In this document: positions 7,938 through 16,658 of the stretch, one piece after another
Layout of the letters: each line of letters begins with the position of its first letter
How positions within the stretch are numbered: the first letter of the stretch is position 1
DNA from: Mycobacterium sp. URHB0044
GTDB lineage: Bacteria; Actinomycetota; Actinomycetes; Mycobacteriales; Mycobacteriaceae
Reading direction: 5' to 3'
Assembly: GCF_000620625.1 (NCBI RefSeq)
Contig: NZ_JIAW01000025.1
Coordinates: 44,201 to 108,200 of the forward strand
Length of the DNA stretch: 64,000 nt
Program-made: the position numbers and the translations under genes
The notes under the pieces: generated by a model
Database searches by the model: none
Told to the model about the DNA's origin: nothing
What the model saw: only the letters and a program-made list of their open reading frames with translations

Positions 7938-9233
7938 ATGGCCTGGGGTTTTTCCACCGATCCGGAGTGGGCACAGCAGCTGAAGTGGGTCGAGGAATTC
8001 GTACGCGAGGAGTGCGAGCCGATCGATCTCATCGTCAAGGAATCACACGACCTGAACGACCCGGTGCGTCAGGCGCTGATCCCTCCGCTGCAGAAGATCG
8101 TCAAGGAACGCGGGCTGTGGGCCACCCACCTCGGGCCGCACCTGGGTGGTCCGGGCTACGGGCAGGTAAAGCTGGCGCTGCTCAACGAAATCCTCGGCCG
8201 CTCCGAATGCGCGCCGATCGTGTTCGGGTCTCATGCGCCCGACTCGGGCAACAGCGAGATCCTGGCTCATTACGGCACACCGGAGTTGAAGAAGCGCTAC
8301 CTAGAGCCGCTGCTAGACAACAGGATCATCTCGTGTTTCTCGATGACCGAACCGCAGGGCGGTGCAGATCCGAAGGTGTTCACCACCAACGCCGTTCAGG
8401 ACGGTGATCACTGGGTCATCAATGGCGAGAAGTGGTTCTCGTCCTTTGCGTCGATGGCGTCGTTTCTGATCGTCATGGCCGTCACGGACCCGGATGCGCC
8501 GCCGTACGAACGGCATTCGATGTTCGTCGTGCCAGCCGAAACTCCTGGCATCAACGTATTGCGCGATGTCGGGTTGGGGTATCAGCCGACGGGTGGTGGC
8601 CGCGAAGGCTACGTGCGCTATGAGGACGTACGGGTGCCGGCCGACCACATGCTCGGCCCGCGTGGCGGCGCGTTCGTCGTCGCCCAGACCCGCCTCGGCG
8701 GGGGACGCATCCATCACGCCATGCGCACGGTGGGCCTGATCCGGCGCATCTTCGACATGATCTGTGAGCGAGCGGTGTCCCGTTACACCCAGGGGGAGAT
8801 GTTGTCCCACAAGCAGATGGTGCAGGAAATGGTCGCCGACTCGTGGATGGAGATCGAGGCGTTCCGCCTGCTCACCCTGCAGACTGCGTGGAAGATCGAC
8901 CAGCACAACGACTACAAGGCGGTACGCGCCGACATCTCGGCGGTCAAGGCGATGATGCAGAAGGTGCTGCACGACGTTTCCGCGCGCGCATTGCAGATCC
9001 ACGGCTCACTCGGCACCACACATGAAATGCCGTTCGTGCAATACCTGACGGAGTCGTTCGTGCTCGGACTCGCCGACGGTCCCACCGAGGTCCACAAGGT
9101 GACCTTGGCGCGCCTATTGCTCAAGGAGTACCAACCAGCGCCCGACGTCTTTCCCTCTGAACATCTGCTGCGGCTACGAGAAGCCGCTGAAGCCAAGTTC
9201 GCCGACAAGCTGGCCGGCATTCCCCGCCGCTAG
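7938..9233 (+). CDS. Acyl-CoA dehydrogenase
   Basis: Protein of 431 residues. Dehydrogenase motifs in order are CFSMTEPQGGADPKVF (FAD loop), WVINGEKWFSSFASMASF, LGGGRIHHAMRTVGL (the middle helix of the long acyl-CoA dehydrogenase type), then ARALQIHGSLGTTHEMPF and LADGPTEVHKVTLARLLL at the C-terminus. The GPTEVHK stretch places it in the group acting on larger acyl groups. It starts 4 bases after the racemase-like gene. Together with the next dehydrogenase it may cover different chain positions of the same substrate. Confidence 0.9.
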   Translation: MAWGFSTDPEWAQQLKWVEEFVREECEPIDLIVKESHDLNDPVRQALIPPLQKIVKERGLWATHLGPHLGGPGYGQVKLALLNEILGRSECAPIVFGSHAPDSGNSEILAHYGTPELKKRYLEPLLDNRIISCFSMTEPQGGADPKVFTTNAVQDGDHWVINGEKWFSSFASMASFLIVMAVTDPDAPPYERHSMFVVPAETPGINVLRDVGLGYQPTGGGREGYVRYEDVRVPADHMLGPRGGAFVVAQTRLGGGRIHHAMRTVGLIRRIFDMICERAVSRYTQGEMLSHKQMVQEMVADSWMEIEAFRLLTLQTAWKIDQHNDYKAVRADISAVKAMMQKVLHDVSARALQIHGSLGTTHEMPFVQYLTESFVLGLADGPTEVHKVTLARLLLKEYQPAPDVFPSEHLLRLREAAEAKFADKLAGIPRR

Positions 9234-9250
9234 AACATCAAGGAGTCGCA

Positions 9251-10426
9251 GTGAAGCTGCATTTCGACGACGGCGTGGAGCACTTCCGGGCAGAGTTCGC
9301 CGCCTTCCTCGACGAACATCAGCCTCCGGAGGCTGACACGCTCGAGCGTCCACGATCGGTGTCGCACATGCCGGAATGGGCGCGACGATGGCAACGGCTC
9401 CTGTTCGATCAGGGCTGGCTGCTCCCCCAGCAACCACCAGAGTTCGGTGGCCGCAACGCCTCTGTGCTGCAACACTTCGTCTACCTCGAGGAGCTCAACC
9501 GGCGCAGGATCTATCACAGCTTCAACCCGCAGGGTGTTGACATCGTTGCCGCGTCCCTGCTGTCATTCGGCACCGAGGAGCAGAAGAAGCGCTGGGCCGT
9601 ACCGGTGCTGCGCGCCGACATCACCGCATCGCTCGGGATGAGCGAGCCCGGGGCAGGTTCCGACCTCGCGTCGCTGCGTACCCGCGCCATCCGGGATGGC
9701 GACTACTTCGTGGTCAACGGACAAAAGGTGTGGACCTCGGGAGCACACGACGCCGACTTTCTGCTGACGTTCGTGCGTACCGACCCCGATGCTCCCAGGC
9801 ACGCGGGCATCAGCACGTTGATCATCCCGACCCACAGCCCGGGACTGACGTGCCGCCCGATGGGCTCCATCGTCGGCCTCGATGACCTGGACCTCAACGA
9901 GGTCTTCTTCGATGACGTGGCAGTGCCCGTAGAGAACCTCGTCGGGCCACTCAACGCCGGTTGGACAGTGGCCAACAAATCGCTCGGCCACGAACGTTCC
10001 ATGCTCTGGCTGAGTTACGCCGATCGGCTGGAGAACCTGATCGCCGATTTCATCCCGACCACGCCGCTGGAGCGGGACCGCTATGCCACCTCGGTCATGG
10101 ACCAATACGCGCTGCGGTTGATGGGTTCTGCCGCGCTGGCTCGCGCCGCGCGCGGGGAAGACGACGTGGCGGGGCTGTCGGTTCTCAAATTGCTCGGCTC
10201 GGAAGCCGAACAGACGGTGGCCGAACACGCGCTGGAAGCGTCTGGCGCGCCGGGCCTCATCCATCCCGCGAACAGCGGACCCTACGCGCCACTGAATCTC
10301 GACCACTACTTCGGCAGTTGGTTCGAACGCTACGCGCGCAGCTTCTCATCAACCATCGCCGGTGGCACGTCGGAGATTCAACGCAACATCATCGCTCAAC
10401 GCGTCCTCGGTCTCCCCCGCGGCTGA
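9251..10426 (+). CDS. Acyl-CoA dehydrogenase
   Basis: Protein of 391 residues from GTG 9251, with AAGGAG 5 bases upstream. The motifs are GMSEPGAGSDLASLRT, VVNGQKVWTSGAHDADF, and the terminal IAGGTSEIQRNIIAQRVLGLPR that carries FAD-binding and catalytic-region residues. It is distinct from the preceding dehydrogenase and resembles the reverse-strand one at 2893, with the same EPG-GSDLASLRTRA and EIQRNIIA segments. It is the last gene of the forward beta-oxidation operon. Confidence 0.9.
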   Translation: MKLHFDDGVEHFRAEFAAFLDEHQPPEADTLERPRSVSHMPEWARRWQRLLFDQGWLLPQQPPEFGGRNASVLQHFVYLEELNRRRIYHSFNPQGVDIVAASLLSFGTEEQKKRWAVPVLRADITASLGMSEPGAGSDLASLRTRAIRDGDYFVVNGQKVWTSGAHDADFLLTFVRTDPDAPRHAGISTLIIPTHSPGLTCRPMGSIVGLDDLDLNEVFFDDVAVPVENLVGPLNAGWTVANKSLGHERSMLWLSYADRLENLIADFIPTTPLERDRYATSVMDQYALRLMGSAALARAARGEDDVAGLSVLKLLGSEAEQTVAEHALEASGAPGLIHPANSGPYAPLNLDHYFGSWFERYARSFSSTIAGGTSEIQRNIIAQRVLGLPRG

Positions 10427-10460
10427 GTCGGGCGAAGCCCGGTGAACTTCGTCGTGATCG

Positions 10461-10754
10461 TCACGTGTGCTCCCCGCTGGTCGCCGGTGTTGACGCGTCG
10501 TGGATGAGGCGTCGGATGCGTGGCTCGTCGACGTTGCCGCGATAGCAGTCGATCCATGCGTTGGCGCCTGCCGCAAGGTAGGCCGGCAGCACACGCTGGG
10601 CAGCGACGTAGCTCTTCAGCACGATCTCGATGGCCAGGCGAGCGTCGCCGGCGCCGATGTGCATGCAGATCTCCGAGCGCTTTCGGAGAGTCAAATGTGC
10701 GGTCGCATGCTCGACGAGCGCCCATGAGAGCTCCGTTTCCGGCGGCGGCCCCAT
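10461..10754 (-). CDS. Conserved hypothetical small protein
   Basis: 97 residues from ATG 10754, with GGGAGG 8 bases upstream. It is largely helical (LSWALVEHATAHLTLRKRSEIC, then DARLAIEIVLKSYVAAQRVLPAYL), with no signal peptide or membrane segment and two scattered cysteines. It is divergent from the TetR gene at 10797, which suggests it may be its target. I do not recognise the family. Codon use matches its neighbours, so I take it as a real gene. Confidence 0.6.
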   Translation of the reverse strand: MGPPPETELSWALVEHATAHLTLRKRSEICMHIGAGDARLAIEIVLKSYVAAQRVLPAYLAAGANAWIDCYRGNVDEPRIRRLIHDASTPATSGEHT

Positions 10755-10796
10755 TTACCGGCCTCCCGAGAGTAGTGACCGGGCGGCTGAACTCCC

Positions 10797-11450
10797 ATGC
10801 CGCAACGTAAAATGTCTGTGATGGTGGTGAAGTCCCGGCGAGGGCACCCGACGGAGGCGCAATCTCGCGCTGTCCGGCAACAATTGCGCGAAGCCGCGTT
10901 GGCGACGTTCCTCGACAAGGGTTATGACGGAACCAGTATGGAGGCGATCGCCGAGGCGGCTGGAGTCACCAAGCGGACGCTGTATTCCCGCTACCCGGAC
11001 AAGCGTGCAGTCTTTCTCGATGCGATCCCGTGGGCATTCACCCGGGCCGTGGAAAACGACACCGTGTCCAGGATCAAGGGCAACGACTTGAGAGCGGCAT
11101 TGATCGCGATCGGCCGTGGTGCGCTCAAGCGTGCGCTCGACCCCGACATCGTTCGACTTCATCTCGTCGCCCGTGTCGAGGCGCATCGCTTTCCCGAATT
11201 CTCCGTTGGCGCAGAGAATTTGGGCTGGGCCACGCGTCAGCGCCAACTGATGGAATTGCTGCAGCGGCACGTCGACTCTGGTGCCATCGAGCTCGACGAC
11301 GTAGAACTTGCCGCTGAGCATTTTCTCGCGATGGTGGAGGCGTTCCCCGCGCGATTGGCCGAGTTTGGGATCTACCGAAGCCAGAAGTCCCAACAGCGCC
11401 ACATCACTCATGCCGTCGATCTCTTCTTGCGGGGTGCGTTGCCCCGTTGA
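10797..11450 (+). CDS. TetR-family transcriptional regulator
   Basis: Protein of 217 residues at most; in-frame ATGs at 10812 and 10821 would remove 5 or 8 residues, and the true start is not clear. The N-terminal helix-turn-helix is AALATFLDKGYDGTSMEAIAEAAGVTKRTLYSRYPDKRAVF, the canonical TetR pattern. The C-terminal half resembles the AefR-type ligand domain (ending in HAVDLFLRGALP). It stands centrally among the acyl-CoA catabolic operons and is one of two candidates for the regulator that binds the 4436/4581/14950 palindromes. No copy of that palindrome lies before it. Confidence 0.9.
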   Translation: MPQRKMSVMVVKSRRGHPTEAQSRAVRQQLREAALATFLDKGYDGTSMEAIAEAAGVTKRTLYSRYPDKRAVFLDAIPWAFTRAVENDTVSRIKGNDLRAALIAIGRGALKRALDPDIVRLHLVARVEAHRFPEFSVGAENLGWATRQRQLMELLQRHVDSGAIELDDVELAAEHFLAMVEAFPARLAEFGIYRSQKSQQRHITHAVDLFLRGALPR

Positions 11451-11525
11451 TCCCAAATGAGCCGGTGTGGACACGCGCCGCCACTGCGTATCCGCGGTCG
11501 GAGTCGTTGGCGATGCGCGCCGGCG

Positions 11526-12230
11526 TCACGTATTGCGGCCTCCGTTGACACCCAGGATTTGCCCGGTGATGTAGCTGGCGTCGTCGGAGGCGAGAAACGC
11601 GCATGCCGCGGCGATGTCTTCTGGTCGCCCTGCGCGGCGTACGGGAGTCCGCTCGACGATCTGTTCCACCGCCCCGCCGAGTACCCCGCGCTGTTCGGCT
11701 TTGCGCAACATGGGGGTATCGATGAATCCGGGTGGTACGGCGTTGACGGTGATGCCGTGTGGCCCGTATTCCAGGGCCAGCGATTTGGTGAGGCCGTTGA
11801 CCGCGGATTTCGCGGCGACGTAATGCGCCATGCGCTGCACACCCGAATGCGTGCTCGACGACGAGATGTTCACGATGCGGCCCCACGCGGAGTCGAGCAT
11901 GTCTGGAAGAATGGCCTGAATGCAGTGATAGACGCCGTTCAAGTTGACGTCGATCACCTTCTGCCAGGAGGCGAAGTCGATGTCGGTGAACCGGTCGTGG
12001 CCCTCGAGTCCGGCGGCGTTGACCAAAATGGTCACCGGCCCTAGGTCTGCCCGGATGTGGGTGAGGACGGCCTGGATCGCCGCCGGATCGGTGACGTCGG
12101 CGACATAGCCGTGTTCATCGGTGCCCTCGGTGAGATCGATGGTGGCGACCGCGTGGCCGTCGCGGCGCAATCGATGCGCGACGGCGCAACCGATTCCGGA
12201 TGCACCACCGGTCACGACTGCGGTCCTCAC
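11526..12230 (-). CDS. SDR-family oxidoreductase (FabG-like)
   Basis: Protein of 234 residues from GTG 12230, which overlaps the dioxygenase stop (GTGA). It contains TGGASGIG, NAAG, ISSSSTHSG with the active serine, YVAAK (tyrosine and lysine intact) and PGFIDTPM. The end GQILGVNGGRN is the usual FabG-type finish. Probable role: oxidation of a secondary alcohol or 3-hydroxyacyl group with NAD(P). Close coupling to the 2-oxoglutarate dioxygenase suggests it acts on the alcohol that enzyme produces. Confidence 0.88.
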   Translation of the reverse strand: MRTAVVTGGASGIGCAVAHRLRRDGHAVATIDLTEGTDEHGYVADVTDPAAIQAVLTHIRADLGPVTILVNAAGLEGHDRFTDIDFASWQKVIDVNLNGVYHCIQAILPDMLDSAWGRIVNISSSSTHSGVQRMAHYVAAKSAVNGLTKSLALEYGPHGITVNAVPPGFIDTPMLRKAEQRGVLGGAVEQIVERTPVRRAGRPEDIAAACAFLASDDASYITGQILGVNGGRNT

Positions 12231-13033
12231 GTCCAGGCCTCGTCCCCGGCGATCGTCGTGCGGTGCATGGTGCGCTCCGAGGACGGGTCGTATGGCAGCG
12301 CGCGGTGCAGCATTCCGGTGTTGTCCCAGATCACCACGTCGCCGACCGCCCATTCGTGGCGGTGGCAGAACCGTTTCTGCGTGGCCCACGCTTCGAGTTC
12401 GGCGAGCAGCCGGCGGCCTTCTTCGCGATCCATGCCCACGACGTGATCCGCGGTTGCGCCGATGACCAACGAGCGGCGTCCGTCGCGACGCTGCCAAATC
12501 AAGGAAGTCTCGCGGCTGGGTACTGAGCGCCATGCGGCCAGTTGGTCAGCCGTGGGGTTCGGGCACACGCGTCGTTGAGCGGCTTCAAGGCTGTGCACGA
12601 CGCGCAGCCCGTCGTAACGGTTGCGTTCACGGGGGGGAAGGTTCTCGTAGGCGGCGTAGGTACTTGCGAACTCGGTGCCTCCCCCGACCATCGCGACGTG
12701 CCGCGCAGTGAGCATCGTGAACCTGGCCGGAACGGCATGCACGGTGTCGTCGATGTGCCACTCGAAGGTGCCCTTGAGGTACTCCGCCGACCGGCTCTTG
12801 GCCGGATCCAACGACACGGTGAAGATTTCCTGCCCGCCCGGAGCCAATACCGTGCCCAGCCGCCGGCTGAATGCCAGCTGCGCGTCATCGTCGAGATGGC
12901 CGGCACGGATCAGCAGCACCCCTCGCCACTTCAGCGCCTCGCGGCATTGAACGACGATCGCCTCATCGAGAAGATCGTCGACTTGCCGTAGTTCGGCCCC
13001 GAGTTCGGGGCTCAACGCGATGGTCTCGGGCAT
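12227..13033 (-). CDS. TauD/TfdA-family Fe(II)/2-oxoglutarate dioxygenase
   Basis: About 268 residues from ATG 13033 (GAGG 6 bases upstream); ATG 13051 is the alternative. The iron facial triad is visible: HID in FEWHIDDT and the distal histidine in MLHRALPYDP, followed by the arginine-rich MHRTTIAG that binds 2-oxoglutarate. VGDVVIWDNTGMLHRA is close to the TauD/AtsK pattern. Relatives hydroxylate taurine, phenoxyacids or alkyl sulfates and release sulfite, glyoxylate or sulfate. The nearby sulfotransferase and sulfatase-like genes make alkyl-sulfate cleavage one option. The substrate is not determinable from sequence. Confidence 0.85.
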   Translation of the reverse strand: MPETIALSPELGAELRQVDDLLDEAIVVQCREALKWRGVLLIRAGHLDDDAQLAFSRRLGTVLAPGGQEIFTVSLDPAKSRSAEYLKGTFEWHIDDTVHAVPARFTMLTARHVAMVGGGTEFASTYAAYENLPPRERNRYDGLRVVHSLEAAQRRVCPNPTADQLAAWRSVPSRETSLIWQRRDGRRSLVIGATADHVVGMDREEGRRLLAELEAWATQKRFCHRHEWAVGDVVIWDNTGMLHRALPYDPSSERTMHRTTIAGDEAWT

Positions 13034-13085
13034 CAGTGCCTCACTTTTCACGGACGTGGTGCTGTCGCACGAATGGATGGTCGTT

Positions 13086-14093
13086 TCACGGCTGATCGGT
13101 GTTCGGGTGATGGCGCCCGCGGTACGAACTCAGGAACTCGGCTGCGCGACCCAGCAGTCGCGGCGGGGCGGTTGCCATCGCCTCCAGGTCCGGATCGGGT
13201 GTAGGACGGCGTCGATTGTGTTTGACGATGAGTGACCAGGTGGCTGCGGACTTGAAGCATGCCAGCGACTGAAACCATTGCAGCTCAGGCAGATCGGCAC
13301 CGAACTCTTCGCAGTATGTCGCAGTGAGTTCATCCGTCGATGGTGCAGCGTCGGCATACGAGGTGGCGCGTTGGTACGTTGCCGGATCGCTGTTGATGAG
13401 ATACCAGCCGAGGTCGATACGGGGATCGCTGATCGACCAGATCTCCCAGTCGATCACCGCGGTGATCTGCTCGCCCACGGCGAGCAGGTTGCCCAGCCGG
13501 AAGTCGCCGTGCACGATGGCCGGGCGCACTGGTGAGGGCAGCAGTGACTCCAATGAGGCGCTCACATCCCGCCAACCGGGCACCAGTGCGGGGTCGACGG
13601 TCTCAAGGGTGCGTGACCACCGGTCGATCTCGTCGTGCGGGCGCAAGGTAGGTTCGTCACCAACGTCCACCGTGGTGGGATCAAGAGTGTGCAACCGCGC
13701 CAGAGCCCGCGCCGAGTTGCGAAACCGCGCCGCGATCATCGCGCCCGACTGATGCGGGGCGTGCAGATCGAACAACGGCTCGGTCGAGGTTCCCTCCAGA
13801 AACGACATGGCGTACAGCGGTGGAACCTGTGGCGGGCGACCGGCGTCTTCGAACAGGATGTGAGGGACGGGGACGTTGGTGCGCTCCAGCGCCCGGATGA
13901 TGCGCGACTGCCGAAGCACGTTGCGGTGGGCGATGGGCTCAACGCCGGCGGGTGCCACCTTGATGACGATCCGTCTCCCGGCGATGTACCCGGCGTAGGT
14001 CAGGCTCGAAGCGCCCCCGGCCAGTGGGCGAAGAGCGCTGACCCCCTTCGATGCGAGCCGGCCCTCGAGAAGGGCCAACTCGGCATCCGTCAA
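13086..14093 (-). CDS. Phosphotransferase family protein (APH / choline-kinase fold)
   Basis: About 335 residues if started at TTG 14093, which overlaps the stop of the upstream SDR (TTGA); the frame is open to 14171. The kinase-like motifs are RIVIKVAPAG (ATP lysine), a catalytic loop with Brenner signature VHGDFRLGNLL and the metal aspartate in AVIDWEIWSISDPRIDLGW. This group includes the proteins annotated near fadE genes in mycobacteria and the N-terminal domain of ACAD10/11, where phosphorylation of a 4-hydroxyacyl-CoA lets a dehydrogenase process it. That role would fit this neighbourhood and is inference. Confidence 0.85.
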   Translation of the reverse strand: MTDAELALLEGRLASKGVSALRPLAGGASSLTYAGYIAGRRIVIKVAPAGVEPIAHRNVLRQSRIIRALERTNVPVPHILFEDAGRPPQVPPLYAMSFLEGTSTEPLFDLHAPHQSGAMIAARFRNSARALARLHTLDPTTVDVGDEPTLRPHDEIDRWSRTLETVDPALVPGWRDVSASLESLLPSPVRPAIVHGDFRLGNLLAVGEQITAVIDWEIWSISDPRIDLGWYLINSDPATYQRATSYADAAPSTDELTATYCEEFGADLPELQWFQSLACFKSAATWSLIVKHNRRRPTPDPDLEAMATAPPRLLGRAAEFLSSYRGRHHPNTDQP

Positions 14094-14872
14094 ACCAGCC
14101 AACCGATCTCGCGCAGGAACGGTTGCGTATGCGCGATCCGCCCGGTTAGCTTCCTCGGGTCGCCGGTACACAGCGTCAAAGCAGTTTGCGTGATGAGCTC
14201 GATGTCTTCGGTATCGGTCTTGGCAAGGTCGAGAGTGCCCGCCCCAGGGGTGGCCACCGGATTCGACGGAGCCGCGGCGTTGACCGCGATGCCGTCGTCA
14301 TAGAGCTCAGCGGCAAGGCTTTTCGTCAGCCGGTTCAGCGCGGCCTTGACCGTTCCGTAGATACCAAAGCCAGCAGCGCTGTCGAACTCGGAGAACGGCG
14401 GGCCGTCCGGTAGGTCACCACCGACGGACGTGACGTTGAGGACCCAACCTCGGCCACGCTCGCGCATCGCCGGAATGGCCAACTGCGTCAGATGAAGCGG
14501 CGCCAGTACATGCATGTCGAACATCAACCGCACGCGTTTCTCAGGGAATGCATCCAGGGGCCGCAAGAACGTCACCGCCGCGTTGTTCACCAAGATATCC
14601 GGTGCCCCAACGCGTTCGACCACCTCGGCGAACAGCCGTTCACGATCTTCTGGCCGTGACAAATCGGCCTGAACCGCGATTGCCGAGCCGCCCTGCTCGA
14701 TGATCTCGGAGAGTGTTTGACGAAGGGAGCCATCGTATTTCGGGTCCGGCTCCATTGTCCGGGCCGTCAGTGCGACCGTTGCGCCAGATGCCGCAAGCCG
14801 TTGAGCTATCGCCTTGCCCAGACCGCGACTGGTCCCGGTGACCAGCGCTACTCTTCCCTCACAGCTTGTCAT
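14090..14872 (-). CDS. SDR-family oxidoreductase
   Basis: About 260 residues from ATG 14872, with GGGG some 12 bases upstream. The cofactor loop is TGTSRGLGKAIA, then NNAA (in place of NNAG), NVTSVGGDL with the active serine and YGTVK as YxxxK. A longer insertion (DLPDGPPFSEFDSAAGFG) precedes the catalytic tyrosine. It heads the reverse operon of SDR and phosphotransferase, and the dioxygenase and second SDR follow in the same direction. Operator C lies about 80 bases above the start. NAD(P)-dependent alcohol oxidation is expected. Confidence 0.85.
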   Translation of the reverse strand: MTSCEGRVALVTGTSRGLGKAIAQRLAASGATVALTARTMEPDPKYDGSLRQTLSEIIEQGGSAIAVQADLSRPEDRERLFAEVVERVGAPDILVNNAAVTFLRPLDAFPEKRVRLMFDMHVLAPLHLTQLAIPAMRERGRGWVLNVTSVGGDLPDGPPFSEFDSAAGFGIYGTVKAALNRLTKSLAAELYDDGIAVNAAAPSNPVATPGAGTLDLAKTDTEDIELITQTALTLCTGDPRKLTGRIAHTQPFLREIGWLV

Positions 14873-14949
14873 CGCCGCGTCCGCCCCTTCTGGACTCGTC
14901 ACCGTATCCGCCTCGCGACGGGCTGGTGTTTCGTCGGGCCTCGGCCCTA

Positions 14950-14977
14950 TCCTAATAACCGACACCGTATATTAGCG
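14950..14977. promoter_or_regulatory. Palindromic operator C of the acyl-CoA catabolic regulon
   Basis: On the reverse strand this reads CTAATATACG-N4-CGGTTATTAG, with the arms matching at 8 of 12 positions and exactly the spacing of operator A. It lies between the divergent SDR (14872, -) and LLM oxidoreductase (15013, +) genes. This is the third copy of the motif in 10.5 kb. Confidence 0.65.
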
Positions 14978-15012
14978 ACCACGGTAGCAGGGTACTCGGA
15001 AGGGGCGCACAC

Positions 15013-15864
15013 ATGGCGGAATGGTTTCTCTACCTGCCGCAGAGCCGACTAGGCATCACCGACCTCGTCGACCGTTCTCAGGCCGCGGAGGCGAGCGGAT
15101 TCGACGGGGTGGCGTTCCTCGACCATGTCGAGACGCCGATGGCGCCCGACGTCGCGATCTGGGAGGCGATGACCGTGGCGACCTGGGTCGCCGCGCACAC
15201 CCGGCGAGTGACCTTGGGGCACCTAGTGCTTTGTGATTCGTTCCGCCAGCCTGCGGTGCTCGCAAAACAGGCCGTGACCCTCGCCCAGGCCAGCGGCGGC
15301 CGTTTCGAACTAGGGCTCGGATCAGGGTCGATGCCCGATGAATTGGCCAGGTTTGATTTGAGCACCGCCGGCCCGGTCGCAAGGATAGAAGCACTCGGCG
15401 AGACTCTGGCGATGCTGAAGGACTATTGGGGGACGGGCCAGAACCGCGACGTGGTGCAAGCTCCCACCCCGGCCCAGCCGATCCCAATCGTGCTCGGCGG
15501 CACCGGCGATCGCATGCTCAAGCTGGTACGCGAACACGCCGATTGGTGGAATCTGCCCGCAACCAAGGTCGACAAGCTACAGGAGTACTTGCCTTCGATC
15601 GGTCCTGCACGGGTGTCGGTACAGCAGATGGTTGGGTTCGTCCGCAAGGGCGATGACCGCGCCGCGATCGTCGACAAGAGCCGACGGCGGTTCGGCCATC
15701 TTGGGCCAGGTCTGGCGTGCGGGGACGCCGGTGAGTTGATCGAGTATTTCGCAGGCCTGGAACAGTTGGGGGCTGAACGCTTTTACGTGTGGTTCGCGGA
15801 TTTCGCGCCGGTCGACTCCATTGCAGAGTTCGGCGAGTCCGTGATCGCGGCTTATCCGCGCTGA
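15013..15864 (+). CDS. LLM-class F420-dependent oxidoreductase
   Basis: Protein of 283 residues with GGAAGGGG upstream of ATG 15013. The luciferase-like TIM barrel is shown by GFDGVAFLDHVETP, RRVTLGHLVLCDSFRQPAVLAKQAVTLAQASGGRFELGLGSG (nucleotide-binding part) and PIPIVLGGTGDRMLKLVREHADWWN. Actinobacterial members use reduced F420 or FMN to reduce or oxygenate hydrophobic substrates. It shares a regulatory region containing operator C with the divergent SDR. Its last 13 bases overlap the convergent TetR gene. Cofactor choice (F420 against FMN) is inferred from family frequency in mycobacteria. Confidence 0.85.
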   Translation: MAEWFLYLPQSRLGITDLVDRSQAAEASGFDGVAFLDHVETPMAPDVAIWEAMTVATWVAAHTRRVTLGHLVLCDSFRQPAVLAKQAVTLAQASGGRFELGLGSGSMPDELARFDLSTAGPVARIEALGETLAMLKDYWGTGQNRDVVQAPTPAQPIPIVLGGTGDRMLKLVREHADWWNLPATKVDKLQEYLPSIGPARVSVQQMVGFVRKGDDRAAIVDKSRRRFGHLGPGLACGDAGELIEYFAGLEQLGAERFYVWFADFAPVDSIAEFGESVIAAYPR

Positions 15865-16649
15865 GCCCGCCGGCTCTGGCGTTTCGTCGTGGTGTCGCCG
15901 TACTCTGCCGAGACCGCCTTGACGATGGCTCCAAGGAGCCGTTCGAGTTCTTGGGCGCTGGAGATCGTCCGATCACCGACGAGCAGTCGGCCGTAAACGC
16001 CCTCGATGAAGGTCAACATGGCGGTGCTCTGCGCATCGAGCAGACCCGCATCGGACGATGCTGCGGGAGGGAGTATCTGCGCGATGGCGTCTCGAGACAT
16101 GGTGATGATGCGCGGGACGAAGTCCTGATAGACCTCGGCCAGCGCAGGGTCGCGGGTCGAGGCGAGAAGCAGTTCGTGACGTGCTTTGTTCAGCATCAAC
16201 CCAGCCCCGTCACCCTGCATCATGACGAGCTGAGCGATACGGCTGAATGGCGAATCCGTCGTGGTCGGTTCTTCGGTCACGGAGCGCAGGTTCGCCGTGT
16301 CCATCTCCACGACGCGTTCGGCGACGCCGCGCAACAGCGCAGCTCGCGTTCGGTAGTAGTAGGACGTCGTACCGTTCGGCACGCCGGCCTGCCGGTCGAC
16401 CCGCGGATGACTCAGGCCGTGAGAGCCATGCTCGGCCAGCACGTAAATCGCCGCGTCGCATAGTTCGCGGCGACGTTGCTGCCCGTCGCGTCTTCGTGGT
16501 GTGGCGATGGCGCTGAGTGTATCGGGGATACCGATTCGAGGGCTTCGATGCGTCGCAGCGCGGAGCCCTCCAAGTCCGGCCAAACCCCGGCATGTCGATC
16601 CTCCTCTACCCGCCACATCCTCTCGAGTTATCGCGCGGGAATACGGCAT
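15852..16649 (-). CDS. TetR-family transcriptional regulator
   Basis: About 265 residues from ATG 16649. The helix-turn-helix region is DAAIYVLAEHGSHGLSHPRVDRQAGVPNGTTSYYYRTRAALL. The first 50-60 residues form an arginine- and glycine-rich extension that is unusual for TetR, but no alternative ATG, GTG or TTG lies closer to the HTH in this frame. The C-terminal half ends EYGDTTTKRQSRRAQRG. Two perfect CTCTAA-N4-TTAGAG palindromes lie between this gene and the divergent MBL operon, so autoregulation and control of 16702-20402 are likely. AGAGG 8 bases before ATG 16649 is itself part of the first palindrome. Confidence 0.82.
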   Translation of the reverse strand: MPYSRAITREDVAGRGGSTCRGLAGLGGLRAATHRSPRIGIPDTLSAIATPRRRDGQQRRRELCDAAIYVLAEHGSHGLSHPRVDRQAGVPNGTTSYYYRTRAALLRGVAERVVEMDTANLRSVTEEPTTTDSPFSRIAQLVMMQGDGAGLMLNKARHELLLASTRDPALAEVYQDFVPRIITMSRDAIAQILPPAASSDAGLLDAQSTAMLTFIEGVYGRLLVGDRTISSAQELERLLGAIVKAVSAEYGDTTTKRQSRRAQRG

Positions 16650-16658
16650 TGACTTTAC

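Noticed and set aside
16640..16655. AATACGGCATTGAC resembling half of operator A
   Set aside because: Only the core ATACGGCAT is shared and there is no second arm; kept out of the regulon.
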